Notes under the pieces: model-generated | Database searches by the model: none | What the model was told of the DNA's origin: nothing | What the model saw: the letters and a program-made list of their open reading frames with translations, nothing else | In this document: positions 16,537-25,235 of the stretch, piece after piece | How the letters are laid out: every line of letters begins with the position of its first letter | How positions within the stretch are numbered: the first letter of the stretch is position 1 | Program-made: the position numbers and the translations under genes | IMG/VR virus record: IMGVR_UViG_3300017748_000106 | Span: 1 to 27,012 of that record | Direction: 5' to 3' (one strand) | Origin: a virus | DNA length: 27,012 nucleotides

Positions 16537-17556
16537 TTAAGTTGGGTCACAAGATGTAACATTAATTACAACACCGTTTCTAACAGTAATGACCTGATTG
16601 TTATCCATGACATAGCGTTGCTGTGTAGCAGTGTCATTTAAATATGTTGCTCCGGAAGAATCTGTAAAAACAAAATTACCTACAACTGGCCTTGTGTTGG
16701 TATCAACAGTAAAAGGTAATTGAGTTCCTGTTGCGTTTCTTGCAAAATAATATGTTACAGTTGCGTTAGAACAACCCAAGCCTGTCTGTGCGGGAGAACC
16801 TAAAAAACTAGGCAACGCAACTGGACACGCTAATTCAAGTCTCCAAAGAGTCCCGCACAAAGGTGCGAAAATTTGAAGATTTAAGGATGTGGGGGTAACA
16901 GAGTTTTTTGGTAAAACCAATGTAAACAAAGGGCTGGTAGCTGCCACAGTACCCACTTGGTTATTAACCACATTTGTATTTGTTGTAGTGCCTTGGTCAA
17001 CAAAAGCACCTGAAACATATAAAAAGTTTGATGGAGCGCCGCCGTTTGTTGGGCAAACCTCAGTTCCATCATAAGGGCTGAAATTTATTAGGTTAGCATT
17101 TTGATTTCCTACATATGTAGGTAATCCTGTACCTTGATTATTGAATCCAGCATAATCTACTGAAGTTCCAGCGCCGTCCAAGATAATAGTTCCGTCATTA
17201 CCTTGACAAGTTAACCTGTTATAGTGAGTTCCGTTCCATACCATATCCACTCCATCTGGTATACTAGCTCCCATGTAAAAATAAACAACTACCGCGCCAA
17301 CATCATTAGCCACATCAATGTCTACGCTAAAAATTCCACTATTGCTAATATTTAAATTTAAGCCAGAGCCACAAGGAACTAAACACGCCGAACAAGGCTG
17401 TGCATTAAGTAGTATACCATTTAGCTGTTGCCTAACAATTTGCCCCTGACTATAATATCCGTCTGGTGCTAGTGTTGTTAAGTCGCTACTGGTGTATAAT
17501 GCATAAGCTTGTGCAAATGTATCTCCATCAAAACAAAGAGTTTGTATTGTTGCCAT
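16537..17556 (-). CDS. Tail-associated protein with two GYY/NG/C-type segments (339 aa)
   Basis: The product is Thr/Asn/Gly-rich and beta-like, as expected for a tail spike, fibre or appendage. Residues 2-56 contain ALYTSSDLTTLAPDGYYSQG, then VRQQLNGIL and a closing CSAC. Residues 267-339 repeat the pattern as VVGNFVFTDSSGATYL, VITVRNGVVINVTSC. The same pattern ends the preceding 1604-aa nozzle protein. The middle region has several cysteines (CLVPCGSG, LTCQGND, APLCGTLW), unusual for a cytosol-assembled particle unless they are metal-bound or oxidised after release. The gene begins 10 bases after the nozzle stop and is probably expressed with it. A receptor-binding or nozzle-decorating role is inferred from composition and position; I do not recognise a named family for the full length. 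Confidence 0.65.
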   Translation of the reverse strand: MATIQTLCFDGDTFAQAYALYTSSDLTTLAPDGYYSQGQIVRQQLNGILLNAQPCSACLVPCGSGLNLNISNSGIFSVDIDVANDVGAVVVYFYMGASIPDGVDMVWNGTHYNRLTCQGNDGTIILDGAGTSVDYAGFNNQGTGLPTYVGNQNANLINFSPYDGTEVCPTNGGAPSNFLYVSGAFVDQGTTTNTNVVNNQVGTVAATSPLFTLVLPKNSVTPTSLNLQIFAPLCGTLWRLELACPVALPSFLGSPAQTGLGCSNATVTYYFARNATGTQLPFTVDTNTRPVVGNFVFTDSSGATYLNDTATQQRYVMDNNQVITVRNGVVINVTSCDPT

Positions 17557-17566
17557 AAATTAAATT

Positions 17567-20500
17567 TTAAGTACAAGTTACTAATTCTGTTACTATTCCG
17601 TTTGAGGAACATCTAATATATTTATTGGTTTCTGATTTGTAATATCCCGAAATTAAAGGTACAGCTGTACTGCTGAAGCAATTAGTCGAACTATAAACAA
17701 AGTCACCTACTGCTGGGAATGTTCCAGACCCAGTGTGGTAATAAGTTTGAGTTAGAGGTTGATTACAAATTATAGTAGGGTTGTTCTGCAGTGTGCTGCA
17801 ACTAAACGCCACACATGGAATTTCACATAAACAACAGGCATCTTCCGGGCTGGTTGCGTCATAACAAAATTGCTGACAAGAAGTTTTTCTGTAATCATAT
17901 ATTAAATATAAATACTGATTCCCACTTGGTAAAGACAAGTTAGTTACAGTTGCTTGATAAAGTCCAGTTGATGGGCTTACCACACTACTATTAGGTATAG
18001 TTGTTGCCGCAGCCAATAAAGATGCTATGTCAGGCTGAGTGTTTGCATATAATGTGTTTGATGATAAATATTTAAAATTATCGTCTGGGTATCCCCAATC
18101 ATAATCATCAAAGTTTATTTTATTAGACCTTATTGTTAAGTCGACCCCTGTATAAGGAAAAACACCTAAAGACCTAATTCCTACCTGAGCATCATAAAAC
18201 GAAGCTGTAAGTGGGGAATTTAAAAATTGAACTTGATCGCTGTCTACTGGGCTTATATTTACAGTATCTTCCCAGAAATATTCAGCATGAATAAATTTGT
18301 TTGAATCTTGAGTTGATGCAATAGCCACCTTAACAACCGTAATGGTTTCTTGAGTAGGGCAAGATAGCGTTACAAAGAAAGACGCAGCGGTTTGAGCTGT
18401 AATAGTTACAACCGCATTAACAGGAGTGTTAAGGCTTTTGTTCCATGTAAAGTTTCCAGACCCAGTAAGTGTTCCACTTGTGGTTGTAGTTCCATTCCAT
18501 AAAACACTGATTACAATAGACCCACTCGAAATAGAATAAGGAAACACCACATCGCCAATTACTTGTCCAAAATCAACCGTACTAACTGTACTAGTTCCAG
18601 CGGCAAGCCCTGTTCTATTTATTTGAGTTCCACAACTAATAACAAGTGGAGGTATAGGAACAGGTGTTCCGTTCATACCTAAAACATACTCATCCATATA
18701 AGGGTCATAGCCACCTAGTTTTTGAGTGTTTAAATTTTCAAAAAACCTATCTCTAAACCAAGAACGCATACCTTGGTCAGATACCACTGTCAACCTATCC
18801 GTATCGGGGGTTCTTCCGCTTAATTGAAGTACTGCACCTCTTTTTGTGTCGGTAAAATACATATCGTAACCATAAGCAACAAAACTTTCAGGATTAAAAC
18901 TTATGCCATATTCTTCAATTCTAGCAACTTGTTCTCCTAAAACCTCTGGAACTGAAGTTACAACACCTCCGCCAACAGCATCAGTAAGAATATTTTTACC
19001 AGCAAAAACATAAGTTATTCTATCTTCTTGTAAAGTTAAAATATCTGTTTTTCTGGCGTGTAGCACCTGAATAGGCCCAAACGAAGTTTCGCAATCTTTA
19101 AAATTAACTAACCCTAAATTAAATTCATTTAGATTGTTTGTCCCAGAGTTACTACTAAAAACTCCACTATAAGTAATACCTTCAAATCTATCAGCTTCTT
19201 TGTAGTCTTGGTTAGATACAGCTAAGGTTCTTTCACCTAACTGCATACTTTTTGCAGCCAGCTGATCTTTTATTCTGTAGCTTTCTACACCATTACCAAA
19301 GGTGTAACAGTCACTAAAGTTTAATGTTATAACAGCATCTTGAGTTGCTGTTTGGTTTTGGTCTCCGTTATCTATATCTGTTCCTGATTGGTGAAATCCA
19401 CTTGAATCTATATCATACATTTCACTAGCATCAAAGTAAAGTTCGGCGTTTGCATCTTCAGGTTCGGTTTCAAAAACCATTAAGGTGTTAGCCCTAAAAA
19501 CAACTATATCCATTGTTACACCAGCTTTTCTGTTATTACCAATTCTGTTACAACCTTTTAATCCAGTAGCAGTACCAAAATATAATGGCGAACTAGGATC
19601 TCCAGGAATTGCTTGACAAAACCCTAATTGAGCGCTAAAACCTAAACAGGGTAAATTGGTTGCAAATCCAAAAGGATTGCCTCCTATAAAAGGGCCAAGA
19701 TTAATAGGCGTACTAGGAGTAAAATATTGAGAGTTATAATTAGCAATGTTGTCGTCTTCATTCCACCCTTCATACCCCCCTGGCTCAGCAGTATTTATAT
19801 TTATATTATCGCCATCATACCATCTTTTTAAATCAGCGTAATCTCTTGTAGCGACAAAAGAAGCGCTCCACTCCCATCTTTTTTGCTCACAACTTCTTGA
19901 GCCTGCTCGTCTTCCGCTTGTAATACTCCACCTTATAATTGAGCCTCCGGGTATATCATAGTTTGTAGTAGCCCCGGTATCAGGGTCTGTTGTAAAACAT
20001 GGGTATCCAACATTTCTAAATGCCTGTTGGCTACATCCGCTTGTACTTCCGCTTCTAGCTTCTTGCTTTCCATATGCTATAACAGAATCATCCGGTATTA
20101 CAACATTAAAATTCTGATTTTTAATTTGCATATATAGGCCCGCTAATTGTTTCCCGTCTGTAAAACCCTCTTCTTGGTCTAAAAAATCACTACTTTCAGC
20201 TGTTATATCTAATACCTCGCATTTTTCCACAACTGACAAAGGCCCGTCTACATCCGCCTTTACTATTAAAGTCTCCCCTTTTGTAACTTTATTGGCATTG
20301 TCTCCTTCTATCTTAAAAAATATCATATTATCAGAAGGCCTAACATAATAAAAATTACTAAAAACAGTGTTATACTCCCCTAAACTAGGCTTTACTACAA
20401 ATTTATATTTGCTAGCCCAATAAGGAGCTGTACTGCTTAGTTGAACTTGAATTTTATTTGCATTCACAGAGTCGGCTGGATTTATATAAACTGTATTGTA

Positions 20501-22381
20501 TTCCGATACCAAAACCGTAGAGGCTCTAGCGTACTCGTCCATGTAAACAATTCCTGTTTCATAATCCCTGTTACTGTGAAGACTGGATGTATCTATATCT
20601 GATGTGAACTGTATTTCCCCCAGTACAAATCTAAAATACTCATATAGGTTTGTGGTAACAGGAGGAGTTTGAGTTTGATCCACATTTTGAAAATTCATTG
20701 CTAAAATTTGCAATTCAAAAGTGGTGCTACCTGGTGAAACCCCTGTCAACGCAATACCTTGTTGAGCTGTTGCGTCTGTTATACTGCTATTAAACTTGGT
20801 AAAAGTACAAGTAGTTGTAGGGGAGCTTAAAAAATTATTAAATAAATCTGTAAATGAAGTTCCTGCATCAGCTGTAGCCAAAGGGTTAAATCTCCCGTCA
20901 GCCAAAATCCCTGTACCTATTGCGTCTAAAAACAAAGAAGAAGATAAAAAGTCATAAGAGTTTTGGTAGTCTTGGTCTAGCGTTACACTAAACTGAATAT
21001 CAAAAACACCATTAGTAAACTCATCATTTGCCGTTCCGCAAGGAGCTAAAGCGGTGTCCCCGCCTAATTCAGCGTGTTCTATTCTAAAATTAAAACCTAA
21101 CGCAGCGCCTTGTTTTAACTTTCCGTCTATTTCTGCTAAATCAATAGTTATTTTAGAATTTGTTATACTTACCGATGATCCAGATAAAGTGTAAGCATCT
21201 CCATTACCTGGTAGTCCTCCTGGTAATTCAAGAAACTCTACGCTAAGGGGTAAATAGCTCGTGTTATAATCTAAAGATATGTTTGAGCCTTCAGCCGACC
21301 CTCTAGTAAAATTGTATCCATCTACATAATTACCATATAACAACCTATTGCCCATTATTGTTTGAGCCTTTGCAATCCTAGGAACATTGTCATAAAGCCT
21401 TAAAAGCTCGTCATTACCTATTACCGTATAAATTTTGCTGTTTGTAAAAGTATATGTTTTCTGAGTATCATCAGCCCATCCATAATCTTCTTTTTTAAAT
21501 CTTTCAATTACATAGATAACATTAGAGTTTGTGTCTTTATACAACAAATCAATTTCAGTAACTCTTTTGCTTCCAGTACTAAAAGTTATAACAGCCCCAT
21601 TAAACCTGTTAATCATACCACTGTTTAAGTAGTTTCTAGTGTCAAATGCAAAATCAGATGTAGCAAAGGCTGGAACAGTAAAAAGAGATGTTGCGCTATA
21701 GCCGCCGTTTAAATATCGATACCTATAAGCAAAACATATAAATCTTTCTCTTATGTAGTTTTCTTGCCCTGGCAAACTAACTAGCTGTACGCCAGGGACA
21801 GACAAAGGAATATTTGAGCCAACAGCGTCTTCAAATCCAGGGGGTTTTAAAATAACACTTATATCCTCTTCTTCTATTTGATCAACCAACCCTATAGGAT
21901 AAGGATAACTCTGAACCACATCTATGACTCGAGGAGGATTTTTGTCATCAGTAAAATATAAAAATTTTCCATCTACCAAATCAATACCGGTAATTAAAAA
22001 CTCCGGGTCAAAATTTAAAACAGTAGTAGAAATCACATGATATTGAACAATTAAATTTGTAGTATTAAAAGAAACTATCAAATCTAATTTTCCTGTTTTT
22101 ACAGGATTATTACTATCATGGACAAACCAGTAAATGGTTTCTCTTTGACCATCCTCATAAGCGCCTATGCACTGCGCCGCAGATGATAACGCTTGTCCTT
22201 GAAATTGCAAAGTTGTTAGCTGGTCATTTCCTTTAGAGTTTTCTACCGCACCAATCTCAGTTGTTTCAGTAGCCCCTAAACGGACATTCATTGCGTCTAT
22301 GTATTCTCCTGGCGGAAGAAGTCTTTCGTCAATAGACTTATTCATTCTTCCAGCCACAAAATTTGTAGTAGTTATTGGCAT
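17567..22381 (-). CDS. Tail nozzle/muzzle-type protein (1604 aa)
   Basis: The N-terminus NFVAGRMNKSIDERLLP...GEYIDAMNVRL...GAVENSKGN is typical of the nozzle/stabilisation protein of Bacteroidota podoviruses and parallels the opening of T7 gp12. The central region has strand-rich, propeller-like stretches, including FDPEFLITGIDLVDGKFLYF and, near residue 1170, EEYGISFNPESFVAYGYD, YFTDTKRGAVLQLSG, GMRSWFRDRF and KLGGYDPYMDEYVLG. Residues about 1245-1345 look like a separate beta-sandwich (GTLTGSGNFTWNKS). Residues 1499-1604 are cysteine-rich (SCQQFC, ACCLCEIPC) and end in the GYY...NG...C segment shared with the next gene. The role is the distal tail tube/nozzle that gates DNA. It is about twice as long as T7 gp12, with the extra mass largely C-terminal. 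It lies directly after the two ring/connector genes, as expected for head-to-tail gene order. Confidence 0.82.
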   Translation of the reverse strand: MPITTTNFVAGRMNKSIDERLLPPGEYIDAMNVRLGATETTEIGAVENSKGNDQLTTLQFQGQALSSAAQCIGAYEDGQRETIYWFVHDSNNPVKTGKLDLIVSFNTTNLIVQYHVISTTVLNFDPEFLITGIDLVDGKFLYFTDDKNPPRVIDVVQSYPYPIGLVDQIEEEDISVILKPPGFEDAVGSNIPLSVPGVQLVSLPGQENYIRERFICFAYRYRYLNGGYSATSLFTVPAFATSDFAFDTRNYLNSGMINRFNGAVITFSTGSKRVTEIDLLYKDTNSNVIYVIERFKKEDYGWADDTQKTYTFTNSKIYTVIGNDELLRLYDNVPRIAKAQTIMGNRLLYGNYVDGYNFTRGSAEGSNISLDYNTSYLPLSVEFLELPGGLPGNGDAYTLSGSSVSITNSKITIDLAEIDGKLKQGAALGFNFRIEHAELGGDTALAPCGTANDEFTNGVFDIQFSVTLDQDYQNSYDFLSSSLFLDAIGTGILADGRFNPLATADAGTSFTDLFNNFLSSPTTTCTFTKFNSSITDATAQQGIALTGVSPGSTTFELQILAMNFQNVDQTQTPPVTTNLYEYFRFVLGEIQFTSDIDTSSLHSNRDYETGIVYMDEYARASTVLVSEYNTVYINPADSVNANKIQVQLSSTAPYWASKYKFVVKPSLGEYNTVFSNFYYVRPSDNMIFFKIEGDNANKVTKGETLIVKADVDGPLSVVEKCEVLDITAESSDFLDQEEGFTDGKQLAGLYMQIKNQNFNVVIPDDSVIAYGKQEARSGSTSGCSQQAFRNVGYPCFTTDPDTGATTNYDIPGGSIIRWSITSGRRAGSRSCEQKRWEWSASFVATRDYADLKRWYDGDNININTAEPGGYEGWNEDDNIANYNSQYFTPSTPINLGPFIGGNPFGFATNLPCLGFSAQLGFCQAIPGDPSSPLYFGTATGLKGCNRIGNNRKAGVTMDIVVFRANTLMVFETEPEDANAELYFDASEMYDIDSSGFHQSGTDIDNGDQNQTATQDAVITLNFSDCYTFGNGVESYRIKDQLAAKSMQLGERTLAVSNQDYKEADRFEGITYSGVFSSNSGTNNLNEFNLGLVNFKDCETSFGPIQVLHARKTDILTLQEDRITYVFAGKNILTDAVGGGVVTSVPEVLGEQVARIEEYGISFNPESFVAYGYDMYFTDTKRGAVLQLSGRTPDTDRLTVVSDQGMRSWFRDRFFENLNTQKLGGYDPYMDEYVLGMNGTPVPIPPLVISCGTQINRTGLAAGTSTVSTVDFGQVIGDVVFPYSISSGSIVISVLWNGTTTTSGTLTGSGNFTWNKSLNTPVNAVVTITAQTAASFFVTLSCPTQETITVVKVAIASTQDSNKFIHAEYFWEDTVNISPVDSDQVQFLNSPLTASFYDAQVGIRSLGVFPYTGVDLTIRSNKINFDDYDWGYPDDNFKYLSSNTLYANTQPDIASLLAAATTIPNSSVVSPSTGLYQATVTNLSLPSGNQYLYLIYDYRKTSCQQFCYDATSPEDACCLCEIPCVAFSCSTLQNNPTIICNQPLTQTYYHTGSGTFPAVGDFVYSSTNCFSSTAVPLISGYYKSETNKYIRCSSNGIVTELVTCT

Positions 22382-22382
22382 A

Positions 22383-23306
22383 TTATTTTATCCATTTATT
22401 CTGTCCTCTCATATTCATTAATAATCGGCCAGGATGTATATTGCTTAATCTAATTTTTGCATTTCTAAGCAAAGATGATTTATCTTTTCTTGCTCTATTA
22501 ATCACATATTCTGTTACACCTATTCTTCCGTTTAATATAGAATATTTAATGTAAGCATAAATATATTCTTCAAATAATTTATTAAGATTAATTGCTCCAT
22601 CTGTTCCATTCTCCATACCATCTGAAACATATTCTAAAACTACTGAAGATCCACCAATCATATTGCTAAAGTTTATTACTCCGCCTTGCTTGTTAATAGT
22701 AAATGTAGGGTTTGAATTTGCTGTTTCTGTGTTTAATCCAAACCTAGAACCAACAGCATAATCAAAGTACCAACACCCGTCTATACAACACCCTTCCTGT
22801 CCATGGTATGGGCTGTTCTCGTTTAAATATATACTTCTAGCAGTTGTCGACATTTGATTCAAGTCTAGCTCTGAATCCTGCGGTCTTAAAACATTTCCAT
22901 CTTGGTCAAACAATATATTAGAGTCGTTGTCCTGAAGATAGGCAGAACTCCAATTAGTTTGAATATTTTCAGTTAATGGTTGTAAGATTCCATTCACAAA
23001 TTGAGATATACGAACCCAATTAACATAGTCTTGAGGCAAAATAAAGCGTAACTGATTTGACACATCTAATTGAAGAATTTTAATTTCCTTCATAGCGTCA
23101 TAATTTAGCTCTTGTATTCCTCTTTTTGCATGAAACAAAACTTGATATCTTTCTATATTGTTTATTAGTTCGTGGTTTCCTTGATACATTAACATAAAAT
23201 TATTAACTATATCATTCAATGAAATATATTGGTACGACCCCCAATTTGAATCCGTAGGAGCTGTGCCTGAATTTTCGTAATATGCATAATCTGTAATATA
23301 AGTCAT
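22383..23306 (-). CDS. Head-tail connector/ring protein (307 aa)
   Basis: A 307-residue protein of the connector/tail-tube adaptor type. The N-terminal helical part contains ISLNDIVNNFMLMYQGNHEL and FHAKRGIQELNYDAM (about 53-67), followed by the characteristic LRFILPQDYVNWVRIS (about 86-98), a strand-loop pattern shared by gp11-like adaptors and crAss-like ring proteins. The middle has an acidic loop with FDQDGN and a GCCIDGCWYFDY segment with three cysteines. The C-terminus includes VVLEYVSDGMENG and KLFEEYIYAYIKYSILNGR. It would form a ring between portal and nozzle. The gene starts 10 bases after the 323-aa ring gene and stops one base before the nozzle start, so the three are surely co-expressed. 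The family assignment is from recalled pattern, not alignment. Confidence 0.75.
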   Translation of the reverse strand: MTYITDYAYYENSGTAPTDSNWGSYQYISLNDIVNNFMLMYQGNHELINNIERYQVLFHAKRGIQELNYDAMKEIKILQLDVSNQLRFILPQDYVNWVRISQFVNGILQPLTENIQTNWSSAYLQDNDSNILFDQDGNVLRPQDSELDLNQMSTTARSIYLNENSPYHGQEGCCIDGCWYFDYAVGSRFGLNTETANSNPTFTINKQGGVINFSNMIGGSSVVLEYVSDGMENGTDGAINLNKLFEEYIYAYIKYSILNGRIGVTEYVINRARKDKSSLLRNAKIRLSNIHPGRLLMNMRGQNKWIK

Positions 23307-23316
23307 AATTTATTTT

Positions 23317-24288
23317 TTATTGTTCGTCAATGTTTTCCATTGCTAGTTGCTCTTTTCCAAAATTGTATACATCTGCTTCTCTTATTTCAATTCCTATAAA
23401 TTGACATATTCTGTAAACCAAGGTAGGTTCATCTGACAAGGGTAATTCAAAATCTTGAAAATCTGCCTGCGTAGGATCAAATAAAGGCTCTCCCGCTTGT
23501 AATGTTGCATATGTCCAGTTAGGGTCAAGGGGATATCTCAAGTACTGAGAGTATATTTGACCAGGAGTGGTTATGGTTTCTGGATATACATTAATAGAAT
23601 TTCCTAATGCCCCAACTGTTGCATTTCCTAAAACATAAGCGGGAAAACCTAATGATGGTGTGGTTAGTGGAGATGAGTTGAGATAAAATATTTTACTTTG
23701 TGTGACTCTCTCTACTTCTACAATTCCAGCGCTTGACACAACAACATAAGAGTTTCCAATTGTAGCTGCTGAACCAAATATATCAACAGAAATAGCTAAC
23801 TGAGTATCAGAATTTATGCTTACCACATAAGCACTTTGACCAGCTGTTACGCTAGTGGCTGATGTAGAAGATACAAGTTGCCCAACCGATACAGTAGTTA
23901 AAAAAGTAGCGTTAGCATCAGTTAAAGTAAATGCTTGTGATTGAGTAGTTGTTCCGGTAGCAGTTGTAGTTGGATAATAATTAATTTTATTTATTAAATA
24001 ATAATTTGATGGTAAAGAATATAAATTAACGCCATTGTTAATCAAGGCTTGAGTAGCAGAAAAACTATCTATAACTTCTATTATTCCTTTTGTTATATCC
24101 GCATATCCAGAGCCAGATTGACGCATATTTTCTTGCGTTAATTGACTATTGTATTGGTAGAAATAATTCTCAAACATATCAAGCTGAGCTTGCTTAGCGT
24201 AGAGATTAAAATCTTGAGGCGAAATATATCCATAATTGTTTTTGTTGGCGATTGCCAATACGGTATTTCTTACATCATTAATAGGCAT
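23317..24288 (-). CDS. Head-tail connector/ring protein with beta-rich insert (323 aa)
   Basis: The N-terminus DVRNTVLAIANKNNYGYISP, followed by QDFNLYAKQAQLDMFENYFY, is a hallmark of one ring/connector family of Bacteroidota podoviruses, and a helical adaptor of the portal-tail junction is the expected role. Residues 117-186 form a beta-rich insert: LTDANATFLTTVSVGQLVSS, AYVVSINSDTQLAISVDIF, GNSYVVVSS. The insert resembles segments of the 184-aa and 279-aa virion proteins. The fold then resumes with IVEVERVTQSKIFYL, an IYSQYLRYPLDPNW motif, and LVYRICQFIGIEIREADVY at the C-terminus, typical of the parent family. The gene has its own promoter box about 15 bases upstream, directly after a strong terminator, so the tail block can be transcribed separately from the head block. 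Confidence 0.75.
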   Translation of the reverse strand: MPINDVRNTVLAIANKNNYGYISPQDFNLYAKQAQLDMFENYFYQYNSQLTQENMRQSGSGYADITKGIIEVIDSFSATQALINNGVNLYSLPSNYYLINKINYYPTTTATGTTTQSQAFTLTDANATFLTTVSVGQLVSSTSATSVTAGQSAYVVSINSDTQLAISVDIFGSAATIGNSYVVVSSAGIVEVERVTQSKIFYLNSSPLTTPSLGFPAYVLGNATVGALGNSINVYPETITTPGQIYSQYLRYPLDPNWTYATLQAGEPLFDPTQADFQDFELPLSDEPTLVYRICQFIGIEIREADVYNFGKEQLAMENIDEQ

Positions 24289-24303
24289 AATTTCTTCTTT
24301 TTA

Positions 24304-24323
24304 CAAAGATAGCAAAAAAAAAA
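24304..24323 (-). promoter_or_regulatory. Bacteroidota-type promoter box at the start of the tail block
   Basis: On the minus strand a ten-base T-tract (the terminator's own U-tract), then GC, then TATCTTTG (24304-24311), then TAA. The box is an exact TAnnTTTG. The ring-protein ATG follows 15 bases later, giving a very short leader. The place where a -33 TTG would sit is occupied by the terminator stem, and no TTG is seen. Confidence 0.6.
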
Positions 24324-24348
24324 GAGGCTACTTTTTTTTGTAGCCTCT
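24314..24348 (-). terminator. Intrinsic terminator after the 184-aa gene
   Basis: A perfect 9-bp stem, AGAGGCTAC with GTAGCCTCT, closes an eight-base A loop in the minus-strand RNA and is followed by a ten-base U-tract (24314-24323). No U-tract exists for the other direction. It lies 22 bases beyond the 184-aa gene stop. Confidence 0.9.
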
Positions 24349-24369
24349 CTTAGTTTTGATTAGTTAGTC

Positions 24370-24924
24370 TTAGACTTTAGCAATATCTAAGATTAAACTT
24401 GAAGGCAACCATTCGTCATATTTAACATAAGGCCAATGTTGTAGTAAAGATTCTGTTATTGAATCTTCAAATCCATCTCTCATAGCCTCATCACCTGCTG
24501 CTACTGCTGCATGAGTAATTTTAATTACGATGCCTGATGGCCCACAATACTGAACATTAACTTCACTATTTATTGGGTCAGCAGATGCATTTTCTACAAC
24601 TACTACTCCGTTAGTAGCAACTAATTGCTTAGAAGATACTGTAGCTGAATAGATAATATAATTTTTACCAGTACCTACACCATTTCCTTGCGCTGCTCCA
24701 ATAGCAACTAAAGAGAGTGTGTTTGCGTCCACAACACTTGCGACAGTATACATTCTGTCATCTGAAGTATCATGCACTACATCGCCAACATTAACTACGC
24801 CACCTGTAAAAGTAGCAGCGCCATCCTGTAGCTCAAGGTTTCCTGATTCGTCTACTGTTGTCGTTCCACTTGCGACTGATTTTTGTACTGGAACTTCAAC
24901 ATACTTTTGCATAGCACTATACAT
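24370..24924 (-). CDS. Small virion protein, paralog of its 93-aa neighbour with an insert (184 aa)
   Basis: The ends of this protein match the upstream 93-aa protein. MQKYVEVPV parallels MEKFLQIPV, KQLVATNGVVVVENASAD parallels KQILSILDVKLVEQASTS, and AGDEAMRDGFEDSITESLLQ parallels AGVETYRDEVQNAIVKALAT, followed in both by W, V, D and PS at similar spacing. Between the first two blocks lies a roughly 70-residue beta-rich insert at residues 27-95 (ATFTGGVVNVGDVVHDTSDD, YTVASVVDANTLSLVAIG, GKNYIIYSA) like those in the 323- and 279-aa virion proteins. Position after the capsid and head-associated genes suggests a capsid decoration or auxiliary protein, but that is inference. The start overlaps the neighbour's stop as TAATG, so the pair is translationally coupled. 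A terminator follows the stop. Confidence 0.65.
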   Translation of the reverse strand: MYSAMQKYVEVPVQKSVASGTTTVDESGNLELQDGAATFTGGVVNVGDVVHDTSDDRMYTVASVVDANTLSLVAIGAAQGNGVGTGKNYIIYSATVSSKQLVATNGVVVVENASADPINSEVNVQYCGPSGIVIKITHAAVAAGDEAMRDGFEDSITESLLQHWPYVKYDEWLPSSLILDIAKV

Positions 24925-25205
24925 TAGGCTATAGATATACCAGTAACGGCATTGCTTGGAATGTAGTCCACAGCCACATTAGTCCACCCTGTCGCAAGAG
25001 CTTTAACGATAGCATTTTGAACTTCATCTCTATAAGTCTCTACTCCTGCGTCTAAAGCATCAGTATAGGTTATAGTTGCAACTTTTCCTGAGCCATAAGA
25101 CAAAGAAACCGTAGAAGTAGAAGCTTGTTCTACTAATTTAACATCCAGAATTGACAAAATTTGTTTTTGTTCATTTGTAACTGGAATTTGTAAGAATTTT
25201 TCCAT
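24924..25205 (-). CDS. Small virion protein, short paralog of the 184-aa neighbour (93 aa)
   Basis: A compact 93-residue alpha/beta protein with MEKFLQIPVTNEQKQIL, VKLVEQASTSTVSLSYG, the helix YRDEVQNAIVKALATGW and the C-terminal strand-like VDYIPSNAVTGISIA. The same scaffold, with an extra domain, makes up the next gene. Small paralogous proteins in this place, downstream of the capsid gene, are common in Bacteroidota podoviruses and may decorate or stabilise the capsid; crAss-like phages often carry two IHF-type proteins nearby, but I see no HU/IHF signature here. It is the first gene after a terminator-promoter pair, so expression can be set apart from the capsid gene. The leader from the predicted promoter is about 30 bases and A/T-rich. 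Confidence 0.65.
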   Translation of the reverse strand: MEKFLQIPVTNEQKQILSILDVKLVEQASTSTVSLSYGSGKVATITYTDALDAGVETYRDEVQNAIVKALATGWTNVAVDYIPSNAVTGISIA

Positions 25206-25235
25206 AATAATAATAATTTATGAGTTAATAAAGTA

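Noticed and set aside
16881-17074. Open frames on both strands within the 339-aa gene
   Set aside because: Short alternative frames overlapping a longer well-supported coding region, without start context or recognisable protein pattern.
24370-25205. Pair of IHF/HU-type proteins, as often found here in crAss-like phages
   Set aside because: Neither protein shows the basic arm or helical core of HU/IHF. Both are acidic to neutral with a beta-rich pattern.
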